DNA of 64,000 nt. Source: JBJMQS01 sp045802605 (GTDB lineage Bacteria > Planctomycetota > Planctomycetia > Gemmatales > Gemmataceae). Each line of letters opens with the position of its first letter. Position 1 is the stretch's first letter. Shown here in pieces: positions 55,928 through 64,000 of the stretch. The notes under the pieces are model-generated. The model was not told the DNA's origin. It saw only the letters and a list, made by a program, of their open reading frames with translations, and made no database searches. The DNA is taken from positions 1 to 64,000 of the forward strand of contig JBJMQS010000028.1 in the NCBI GenBank assembly GCA_045802605.1, written 5' to 3'. Both the position numbers and the translations under genes were made by a program.

Positions 55928-57643
55928 CCCCGACGCGTCATAGCCGAACAACGTCGTGCGCGGGGAGGTCTTGTTGGCGGCCTCGGTCACGGAAATGAGA
56001 TATCCACGGCCCAGCGAGTCGTAGCCATAGTCGGTGCGGCGGCCGAGCGGATCGGTCATGCTGACGCGGTGCGCGCCGTTGCCGTAGTCGTAGGTGGTCG
56101 TCGCGCTTTCGGCGTCGACCGTTTCGACTAGTCGCCGCATCTTGTCGTACTTGAACGTCGTCACATGGTTGAGCGGATCGGTGATCGACGTGTTGTTCCA
56201 AGCGTCGTCGTAACCATACAGCGTGACGCTTCCGGCCGGGTCGGTGGTTTTTGTGAGACGATGGTTGGAGTCGTACTCGTACGTCGTCGTGTGGAGAAGC
56301 GCATCGGTCTTGCTGAGCAGGAGGCCGTTTTGGTAATCGAACGTCGTGGTGTGCAATTCCGGGTCGGTGATCGTCAACGGGTCGCCCTGGCTATTAAGCG
56401 TGATACTGGTGGTGTGATTGAGCCCATCGGTGACCTGAGTAACTTGGTTGAACTTCCAGGGGTCGTAGGTGAACTGGACAGACGACCCGTCGGAGCGGCT
56501 CAGGTGGTCCACCAAGCTCGTGCCCGGGACGTATGAATAATTCGTCGTCTGGCTCAATGGATCGGTGAAGCCGATCGTCCGACCCTCATTGTCATAATCC
56601 CAGTGACTGACGAGGTTGCCGGGCTCGACTTGCGTCAGCCCCGCTGCTTGGCCATTGGCCAACTCAAACGTCTGGCGGGTCGTCTGCCCCAATGGGTCGA
56701 GCGAAGAGCCAGACACGTCACTGAGGGATGCGACTTGGTTGGTCCCCCCGGCGTAGCCGAAGCCGGCTTCCTGGGAGGCGTGATAGCTCGCACTAGTTCC
56801 GCCGCCGCGGTCGATGTTGCGCAGGGCGCCGGTCCGGTCATCGTAGGTGTAGGTGGCGGAGTCGCTGCCCCACTGATCACCGGCCAGCCGGCCCGCCGTG
56901 TCGTAATTGAATGTCTTCGTGCCGGCGTCGGGCAACTGCATGGTCAAAAGGCGGCCGTCGTTGTCGTAGTTGAGCGTCGTGATCCGCCCGCCGACCTGCT
57001 CGATCGTGTGGACCCGCGCGCTGCCAGGTAGGTAGGTGAACGTCGCGACCCGCCCGTCGGGATCCGTGACGTTGTTGAGCCGCCCCGACGTATCGTAGTT
57101 GTAAGTGATCGTCTGCCCGTGGCGATCGGACACCGTCTGCAGATATCCGGAAGCAGTGCTAAATACGCGCGTCGTACCGTCCTGGCCGGTATAGGCGTAC
57201 GTGCCCGTCTGAGGACTGTAGCTGATGATGCCGAAATCATCGGGGCTTGAGTATTCGCCGGGGTTGCCGCTCGGGTCGAAGATGCGCGCACTGCCGTCCT
57301 CGTACTCGTAGAGCAACGCGCCATTGGAGCTGGTAAGTCGCTCCACGCCGGCCCCGTTCCAACCCGCTCCGAACATACTGTCGGACCGGACGACGACGGG
57401 CACGCGGCCGGAAATCGTCTGCGTCGTTTGCAGTTCCTCGCCGTCGATCTCGAACGTGGCCGCGATGTCCATCGACCAGTCGTAGATCCCCGTCGTCTGC
57501 ACCGCCTGATCGGAGCGCAATGAAATGACCATCGTGTCGCCGGTACCGCTTCCCACGGAGAATTCGACCGGCACCGACGTCTTGCCGTCGACCGTCAAAG
57601 TGGCGGCGAGCTTGCTCGGGTGCACCACAACCCACAACACCAA
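55928..57643 (-). pseudogene. RHS protein, N-terminal part (5' truncated)
   Basis: Starts within a beta-domain (SKLAATLTVDGKTSVPVEFS, SDSMFGAGWNGAGVERLTSS) that in complete relatives lies far inside the protein. YD repeats follow until FGYDASG at 55928. There is no signal peptide or credible start near 57643, and upstream DNA shows no continuation, so a long N-terminal part is missing. Rejoined with the other two parts it would encode about 1626 residues. Confidence 0.8.
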
Positions 57644-59105
57644 TCTGGCGATTTCACCAATACCGACGGCCTCGCAAACCTAATTGCGCAACGGGAATTC
57701 GTTTCGTCCTATGCGAAGGATCAACGCCCTCCTCATTCGGATGGCCACGTTTCGTTTATGGCACCAATCTTGGATGACTGCCAGCAAGTCAAGGGTGCCG
57801 CGGGGGTAAACCTAAGTCTCTTGAGGTTTTCCAAATATCTATCGGGTCACAACAGCAACTTCCATTTAGCCTTGTTCGCGGGAAATGATGAACAACAGTC
57901 CCAAGATTCGCAGAATTCAAGCTGGCCCCGAAAGGAGATCTACCTTGGCCCGGCGTTTCCGGTTGTTGGTCGTAACTGGCGATTTCAACTTTCTGAGTTG
58001 CGACCCTTGATCACTCCATGGAGACTAGGAGCAATCTTAGGTTGGTTAACGCCATTGGCCGAAATGGGAATGTGAATTTCGTCGATGCTGAGGTTCCGCC
58101 ACTTTTAATGACGAGTGGTATCAGATGTTTATACGCTCGGGTTTAGGCATTGCGATCGCCTCACATGCGACTCATGTATTCAGCAAGGCCTCAACGTCGC
58201 GAATACTATCTCTGGAATCTGCTGAAAGCGGGCCACAACGCTGTCATTGCGGCTCATCTTCATAGGTGACATGGTGCAACGTCAGAAATGAGGCAACGTT
58301 CGTCTTTGGTTTCACGCATATATGCTCGTGGAGGCGTCTTTCTTTGGGTCAATTACCTCAACGTAGCGACTAGAGCAAACTTGTGTCGCGAATCTGCAAT
58401 CAGACCTTTTGAGATGCAGGGGAGCAAATTGCTGCATAAGCCACCAAAATAGTCAACCTTGCAGAACTAGAATGTCCAGATTCAATGAGATATTCAGTTG
58501 CGTTCCTAAGAAAGAAGAATGAACTGAGGGCCATCGGGCCATCGGTTCATAATAGGTGATTCCCGAACCAATAACGGAATCTATGGTTGGAGGTTGACGC
58601 GACTGCGGAACTGGGCGAAATCGAAGTTCGCACCACGCTAACGAACCCGTTCGTCATGGGTTTACAACGCAACTTTGTCGTCCCAAAACATCACTTTTGG
58701 ACGGTCCACATGGCACGACACACGACGCTCACCGTAGTCTGCCGCGACACGCAAGTTTCGTCCCGGTGTGTTCCTCGCGAGTTCGGTTGTGGCACAGCAT
58801 TTGATATTGTTTCCATGAACTTTCCACACAGGTTAACTACCGCATTTGGGAAATATTTGTGGAACTAGATTTGATCGTGTAAAACATCGGAGAAAATTTC
58901 CTACCATCCTTGCATTCGAGTTATGGCAAGCGTAAGGTGTTTTTCGGCCGTGCGGAGTTTACCCTCAACAACACGCCGGAGCCAGTCTGTCGCCTAGGTA
59001 ATGCGCATACCTTTCCGGGAGTCTTCGCTGCCGCTGCACTGAGCGTAAACATCCGTTTCGTCGCCATGTCTGTCATCGGGTGTTTTCAACCGAAGGAGTC
59101 TTACC
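57644..59105. other. AT-richer region without a convincing gene
   Basis: No ORF here reads like protein, including the frames 57620-58075 and 58587-58868 on the plus strand. The left end should once have held the missing 5' part of the RHS gene. The right end (about 58900-59105) is the leader of the giant surface protein gene, with GAAGGAG just ahead of its ATG. Confidence 0.5.
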
Positions 59106-62100
59106 ATGATGAGTTTCTTGCGCCGCAATCCCTCTCGTTGTCGCCGATCGAATCAAACAGTGTCTTCGCGACTAGGTTTGGAGGCGCTCAGCAGTCTGTG
59201 GGGCAGCCGCAACTCTGTCGAAAAACGCGCCCGCCTAAATCTCAATGCTTTGGAGGAGCGAAGTGTGCCGGCGGTGTTAACCGTCACTTCCTCCGCTGAT
59301 TCCGGCACGGGCACATTGCGCGACGCGCTGACGACCGCGGCTTCAAACGGTCAGGCCGATACCATCCAGTTCAATTCCGGCGTGACCTCGATCACGCTGC
59401 TATCCAACCTGCCGCAATACACCGAAGCCAAAGATCTGACCATAATCGGCAACGGCAGTTTGGTCACGACCGTTGACGGCAACGGCTACGAGATGTTTCA
59501 TTTCAATGTGGCGAGTGCCAATCCGACAATCTCGGTGAAGAGCGTGGCATTGATCAATGGTTCGGCGACTCAGCCCTATCCGGCTGTCGGCTGGGGTGGC
59601 GCCATTCACGATCGCGATGAATCTCTCATCATCGACGATGTTTATTTCAGGGGCAATCATGCCGATTTTGGCGGTGCGATCGCCATCCAACCCAGTATCG
59701 TGACGGGCAGTTTTTCGGTGTCGATTTCTAACTCGACCTTTTATTCGAATACGGGCTATCTCGCTCCCGCGCTTTACACCGACATGGCTGCCACAACCAT
59801 CACCAATTGCATTTTCTCAAAGAACGTCAGCGAAACCTCGGCCGGCGCCATATGGGCCGACGGTAATAGTTCCTTGACGGTGAATAACAGCACCTTCTCG
59901 GAGAACACCTCCAACTTCGGTGGCGGCGGCGCGATCCTTTCCTATTTCGAGACCGTCACGTTGAATCAGTGCACGTTCTCCGGGAATGCGGCACCAGTGG
60001 GCGGCGCACTCGCGATCGATTCCCATTCGAAGCTGACTCTCAACAATTGCACGATTACTGATAATCACGGCAATAACGCCGGCGGTGTTTCAATAGCGCA
60101 AAATGCCACCGTGACCTTCAACAGCACCATCGTCGCAAAGAACTCGGCATTCACAGGCGTTGATGTCGATTTCCCAGGCATCATTGGCGGCGACTACAAC
60201 CTGATCGGCATTGTCAATGACGGTGGCATGACCCTGAATGGCACGCACAACATCTTTGGCGAAGATACCGCCCCCTTGGATCCGCTCTTAGGAAGTTTGC
60301 AGAACAATGGTGGCACAACCTTTACCCACGAGCCGCAGTCTGGTAGTCCCGCCATTAACCGCGGTAGTAACCCGCTGGGGCTCACGACCGACCAACGCCA
60401 AGCCAGTCGCAGCCAGGACTTGGCGACGGACATCGGTGCCGTGGAGGTGCATGACTCCAATCCGATTGCGTTTGCCAGTGCCAAAAACGTCAGCACCACT
60501 GGGGTCACGACCTTCGACGTGACAGTCACCTACAGCGATAACGCTGGCGTCGACACGTCCACGATCGATGTCAATGACCTGACGGTCACCGGCCCAGGGT
60601 ATTCCAGCTCCGAAACCCCCGTCAATGTCTCGGTCAGCGGTAGCGGCACCTCCGTCACGGCCACATATACCTTCGACGCGCCCAACGGAGTGTTCGATTT
60701 CATGGACAATGGGGCGTATTTCGTCAATTTGAACAGTGATGTTACAGACACGGGCAGTCATCCGGTGGCCGCCGGTTCCATCGCTGGATTCACCTGCAAG
60801 CTGGTGGGGAACTACGTGGTGACCAACGCGAATGACTCTGGATCTGGGTCGCTACGGCAGGCAATTGCGGGCTCCAACTACACGACCGGATTGACGGACA
60901 CAATCTCGTTTGACGCGAGCGTATTTGGGACCAATAGCCAGACGATCAGCCTGACCACAGGCCAGTTATCCATCTCCGATGCCGTCGACATCGTTGGCTC
61001 GGGCTCGAAGTATCTGACCATTGAGGCCGATGCGAACAGCCGACATTTTGCCGCCAGTGTCGGCACGGTTAACCTTTCGGGTATGACTCTGGTCGGCAAC
61101 TCGAGCCCATTTGGGTATACGGGTGGGGTCACAATTGCCGGTGCGGCCAATCTCACGGACATATCGATTCACGATTGCCGCGCGACAACTGGCGGGGCAC
61201 TTGTAATCGGCGGCGGTGGCTCCTATTTCGCTCCGTTCACGATCGCCGACTGCTCGTTCACCAATAATAATGCCTCGGCGTATGCCGGCGGTGTTTACCT
61301 CAACGCCGCAACTGGGTCGATCACCCGCACGACCATAGCCGATAACTCCGCGACCTTTTCCGGTGGCGGCCTCTACTTGGGGAACGTCACCAGTTTTTCG
61401 ATCGACCGTTCAACGATCTCAGGCAACTCGGCCTATTCCGGTAATGGCGGAGGCATTGAGATTTCTGGAATCGCGAGCTCCTCGGGGTATCAGTTCACCA
61501 ATTCAACGTTGTCCGGCAATGATGCCAGTAGCGGTGCCGGTGGGGCTATCCATTCCTCGGCTAACAGTAGTATCCCGTTGAGCTTCCAATACTGCACTCT
61601 GACTGAAAATACCGCGGATACCGGAGGAGGCATTTCTCGAACCACCGGCAGCGGCGCGGTGACATTGGCGGACACGATCATGGCGGGGAATGTTGTCGTC
61701 ACCAGCGATCCGGATTTGTCCTTTGCCTCCGCCACCAACGTGGGTGGCAATCACAACCTGATTGGGGTTGCAGATCAAGGCAACTTCACGCTGACCGGAA
61801 CCAATAATTCGAGCCTTTTGGGGACAGCCGCAAGCCCGCTTGACCCGCACTTAGGGGCGCTCGCGAATAATGGTGGTCCGACGAAAACGCATGCGCTGTT
61901 GCACAATAGCGGCGCTATCGATCAGGGAGAGACTTCACCCAGCTCGCCCTCGACCGATCAGCGGGGCACGGGTTATCCTCGAGCCTATTCGCTCGCGTCC
62001 ACAAAAGTCTCCGACGTTGGCGCTTACGAACTCCAAGCACCCCCGGGCGTCAGCGTCACGACTAATGATCCGACACAAGGATCAATGTTGACGAGCATCA

Positions 62101-62636
62101 TTGTGACCTTCACCGACTCGGTGCGTTTCGATGGCAATCCGGCCGACGCATTCAGTCTAGAACAGGTCTGGAGCGGTAACACTCAAGGCTTTGTGACGTT
62201 AACCGCCTCGGTGAATAGCTTGAGCACGGTGGTCACGCTGACGTTTGAGACGGATTTCACCGAGTACGGACAGACGATTTCAGGACACACAATCCAGACG
62301 AAGTCGCTGATTGACGGACAATATCATCTGATCATCGATGCCTCGAAGATAACGCATGACGGCGCAGAACTCGATGGCAACAACAATGGCGTCGGCGGAG
62401 ACAACTACGACAAAACGGGCGATGCCACGAATATGCTTTATCGGCTCTTCGGTGACACTGCGGGGACGAAGGCCTTCACCACTCCCCCCAACGGCACGGT
62501 GACTCAGCCGGATGATGTCGAGTTCCGGGCCTCGTTTAATACGACAAATCCGACATTTGACTACGACGGGGACGGCAACGTCGACTTCTATGATTTTCAA
62601 CGATTCCGAGCGCGATTCAACGTTCAAGTGATCTAA
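59106..62636 (+). CDS. Giant planctomycete surface protein with beta-helix and dockerin-like end
   Basis: 1176 aa from ATG 59106. N-terminal LNALEERSVPAVLTVTS is the planctomycete extracellular-protein motif. Two right-handed beta-helix blocks follow, rich in NSTFSENTSNFGGGGAI-type turns. Each ends in a choice-of-anchor Q-like segment (NNGGTTFTHEPQSGSPAINR and NNGGPTKTHALLHNSGAIDQ). An Ig-like region follows, then a C-terminal DYDGDGNVDFYDFQRFRARF, a dockerin-like calcium loop. Probably exported and surface-bound; adhesion or polysaccharide binding is plausible but unproven. Confidence 0.9.
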   Translation: MMSFLRRNPSRCRRSNQTVSSRLGLEALSSLWGSRNSVEKRARLNLNALEERSVPAVLTVTSSADSGTGTLRDALTTAASNGQADTIQFNSGVTSITLLSNLPQYTEAKDLTIIGNGSLVTTVDGNGYEMFHFNVASANPTISVKSVALINGSATQPYPAVGWGGAIHDRDESLIIDDVYFRGNHADFGGAIAIQPSIVTGSFSVSISNSTFYSNTGYLAPALYTDMAATTITNCIFSKNVSETSAGAIWADGNSSLTVNNSTFSENTSNFGGGGAILSYFETVTLNQCTFSGNAAPVGGALAIDSHSKLTLNNCTITDNHGNNAGGVSIAQNATVTFNSTIVAKNSAFTGVDVDFPGIIGGDYNLIGIVNDGGMTLNGTHNIFGEDTAPLDPLLGSLQNNGGTTFTHEPQSGSPAINRGSNPLGLTTDQRQASRSQDLATDIGAVEVHDSNPIAFASAKNVSTTGVTTFDVTVTYSDNAGVDTSTIDVNDLTVTGPGYSSSETPVNVSVSGSGTSVTATYTFDAPNGVFDFMDNGAYFVNLNSDVTDTGSHPVAAGSIAGFTCKLVGNYVVTNANDSGSGSLRQAIAGSNYTTGLTDTISFDASVFGTNSQTISLTTGQLSISDAVDIVGSGSKYLTIEADANSRHFAASVGTVNLSGMTLVGNSSPFGYTGGVTIAGAANLTDISIHDCRATTGGALVIGGGGSYFAPFTIADCSFTNNNASAYAGGVYLNAATGSITRTTIADNSATFSGGGLYLGNVTSFSIDRSTISGNSAYSGNGGGIEISGIASSSGYQFTNSTLSGNDASSGAGGAIHSSANSSIPLSFQYCTLTENTADTGGGISRTTGSGAVTLADTIMAGNVVVTSDPDLSFASATNVGGNHNLIGVADQGNFTLTGTNNSSLLGTAASPLDPHLGALANNGGPTKTHALLHNSGAIDQGETSPSSPSTDQRGTGYPRAYSLASTKVSDVGAYELQAPPGVSVTTNDPTQGSMLTSIIVTFTDSVRFDGNPADAFSLEQVWSGNTQGFVTLTASVNSLSTVVTLTFETDFTEYGQTISGHTIQTKSLIDGQYHLIIDASKITHDGAELDGNNNGVGGDNYDKTGDATNMLYRLFGDTAGTKAFTTPPNGTVTQPDDVEFRASFNTTNPTFDYDGDGNVDFYDFQRFRARFNVQVI

Positions 62637-62658
62637 CGCCGTTGCCCGGTCGGAAGGC

Positions 62659-62684
62659 CGGCGCAAGCCTCAGGGCTTGCGCCG
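62659..62684 (+). terminator. Hairpin after the surface protein gene
   Basis: CGGCGCAAGCC-TCAG-GGCTTGCGCCG, perfect 11-bp arms with a 4-base loop, 22 bases past the stop. No T-run follows, so termination strength is uncertain. Confidence 0.7.
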
Positions 62685-62886
62685 CGTCGCCGCCAGACAA
62701 TTTGGGATGCTACACGACCCCAACTCGCATCCTAGTTGCGTGACACGCGCCTCCTCGTGGGCAGCTGTCCTTCGTAACGCCGATTAGGTCGTGGCACATG
62801 TCCACGGCCACCACTTTGAAGCCCTCCCTGATCTCCGACTTCCCTAGTCTAGCGAACCTCTTGGTCTACATGGGCAAACGCCTGCG

Positions 62887-64000
62887 CTACCGGGGTCTCC
62901 GATTTTTCGGCCTTTTTTGTTTTCCCAAGTCACCCGTGACCCGATTAGTGGTGGTCATGGATAATGCCTCGTGCGTTTTGCAGGGTTGAACGTGGAGTCG
63001 CTTGTTCATTGCCCACACGCCGTTCACCTTTCCCGACGCCAGACCCTTCAGCCATTCCAACTGACGCACAAACGACTCGTAGTAAGGGGTACCGTATCGA
63101 AACACCATGATCGGCCCCTCGGTGCCCCGAATACCGTGCCCATACAACATCACCCGGCAACTGTCGTCGATATGTTCCATCGCATACGAGCACGGGAAAT
63201 CGAATGTCCAAATCCCCAGACCCCGCTTTTCGGTCAAAGGCCCTGCGTCTTGTTGCATTCTGGCGTAGCGTGACATGATCTCTCTCTTGTACCGCTCTGG
63301 ATCCTCCATTGCGGCATGGGAAGGCTCGATGCGGTACCGGTCACTGCGGGAACCACAATCCGGATCCATCAGGAACAATTGGATGGGAATGGACTTGGCC
63401 TTCTCGACAATGAGCTGTCGAATTTCTTCACGCACGTAAAAGCCGCGCGTCAGGCCGAAACTCGTGAAATGGCGACGTGCCCCCTTCAGGCGATTCAATA
63501 AGTCTGCGAGGGAGTCGGACGTCGTTTTCAGGAACAATCGTTCTAGCGGCGACGGGGACGGGAACGTCATCGACCATTCGTTTGGGTCCACGACGGCCCA
63601 ATCATTCTCGCGCAGATTGATCTTCCCTAGCGCGAAGCGGATCTTCCCACAAGCCGACCCCAAGTTGGCAGCGTCGTGATACAGGACGCGATGGATGCCT
63701 TTTACGTCCTCGGGTAAACAGAGATTTGGAATATCCGGCGTCACCATGAGGGAGCGGCTACGTCCAAGTGTGGCAAGAGAAAACCCGAACTCCAGGATCA
63801 CGTTGTCGCGAGGTGCGGGCATTTTCTTTCTCCGCCTGATAACAATATCGTCGTCAGTTAACACAAATAGCCCCATATCAACGCCTCCGATGACCTCCAT
63901 CAAACGATCGAGAAAATTGCTGCCGGGAACACCGATCTCGTCCCATCGCCGAACATCCGCGCAATCCTCGAGTTGCTGCTGTAACGCGCGTGCAACTGGA
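62887..64000 (-). CDS. TIR-like nucleotide-binding protein (partial)
   Basis: The gene runs off the window; the frame is open to 63999 upstream of the first possible start at 63903. The N-terminal domain reads LEDCADVRRWDEIGVPGSNF, then GLFVLTDDDIVIRRRKKMPA, PRDNVILEFGFSLATLGRSR and LCLPEDVKGIHRVLY. This matches the TIR-like domain (COG4271/CAP12-type) found in CBASS and related anti-phage effectors, which bind a cyclic nucleotide signal or cleave NAD. The C-terminal 200 residues (FFLMDPDCGSRSD-like segment, DDSCRVMLYGHGIRGTEGPI) are not recognised. Partner genes would lie beyond 64000. Confidence 0.75.
   Translation of the reverse strand, partial: PVARALQQQLEDCADVRRWDEIGVPGSNFLDRLMEVIGGVDMGLFVLTDDDIVIRRRKKMPAPRDNVILEFGFSLATLGRSRSLMVTPDIPNLCLPEDVKGIHRVLYHDAANLGSACGKIRFALGKINLRENDWAVVDPNEWSMTFPSPSPLERLFLKTTSDSLADLLNRLKGARRHFTSFGLTRGFYVREEIRQLIVEKAKSIPIQLFLMDPDCGSRSDRYRIEPSHAAMEDPERYKREIMSRYARMQQDAGPLTEKRGLGIWTFDFPCSYAMEHIDDSCRVMLYGHGIRGTEGPIMVFRYGTPYYESFVRQLEWLKGLASGKVNGVWAMNKRLHVQPCKTHEALSMTTTNRVTGDLGKQKRPKNRRPR

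Noticed and set aside
57620..58868. ORFs of 151 and 93 codons in the gap before the surface protein gene
   Set aside because: No motif, no ribosome site, and composition typical of non-coding sequence.

Overview
The window looks like chromosomal DNA of a planctomycete, probably of the Pirellulales/Gemmatales type. The support is several lineage-typical families: two DUF1559 proteins with pilin-like N-termini, a TIGR03000 protein, a PEP-CTERM/DUF4465 protein, a DUF1573 protein, and a giant beta-helix surface protein with an N-terminal LEERSVPA motif. No rRNA gene or CRISPR array was seen. One class II tRNA (Leu, GAG) is present.

Layout. 1-13.4 kb: small housekeeping and lineage-specific genes (DUF1559, PEP-CTERM, TIGR03000, DUF983, VOC, alcohol dehydrogenase, DoxX). 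Their gaps are filled by long inverted repeats of at least six unrelated families. A truncated gene abuts a transposase remnant at 3.8-5.1 kb, and three paralogous BamE/SmpA-like membrane proteins lie in tandem at 5.4-6.9 kb. 13.4-17.2 kb: signalling genes (a REC/HD-GYP response regulator, a thioredoxin-like protein, and a hybrid histidine kinase with a duplicated ETHFHV motif in its membrane part). 17.2-18.5 kb: tRNA-Leu with its terminator, then an 851-bp IS5-family element flanked by CTAG. 18.6-27.8 kb: eight co-directional genes (DUF1573, Cys-rich secreted protein, secreted anchored protein, GT39-like and GT2 glycosyltransferases, LTA-synthase-like sulfatase-fold enzyme, DUF1559, lipoprotein) that look like one cell-surface module.

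27.9-35.1 kb is a degraded accessory region. It holds remnants of dndD and a dndE-like gene (DNA phosphorothioation), a winged-helix gene and a broken PIN toxin. It also holds an intact, AT-richer operon that pairs a periplasmic-binding lipoprotein with a membrane-anchored class V aminotransferase-fold protein. I regard that operon as the best candidate for an undescribed system.

35.46-50.9 kb is a GC-rich integrative element. A leftward module encodes a replication-relaxation protein, a VirD4/HerA-like ATPase, a prim-pol and a giant methylase-helicase. A divergent rightward module encodes DUF932, two cargo genes of unknown function, small proteins and a large serine recombinase. I recognise no relaxase or type IV secretion channel, so it is more likely mobilisable or satellite-like than self-transmissible.

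51.4-57.6 kb is an RHS locus with a WG-repeat gene. The RHS gene is 5'-truncated and carries an internal 1187-bp inversion; flipping that segment on paper restores a single reading frame across both junctions. The C-terminal tip appears frame-displaced. 59.1-62.6 kb encodes the giant surface protein. The last gene, cut by the window edge, has an N-terminal TIR-like nucleotide-binding domain of the kind found in anti-phage systems.
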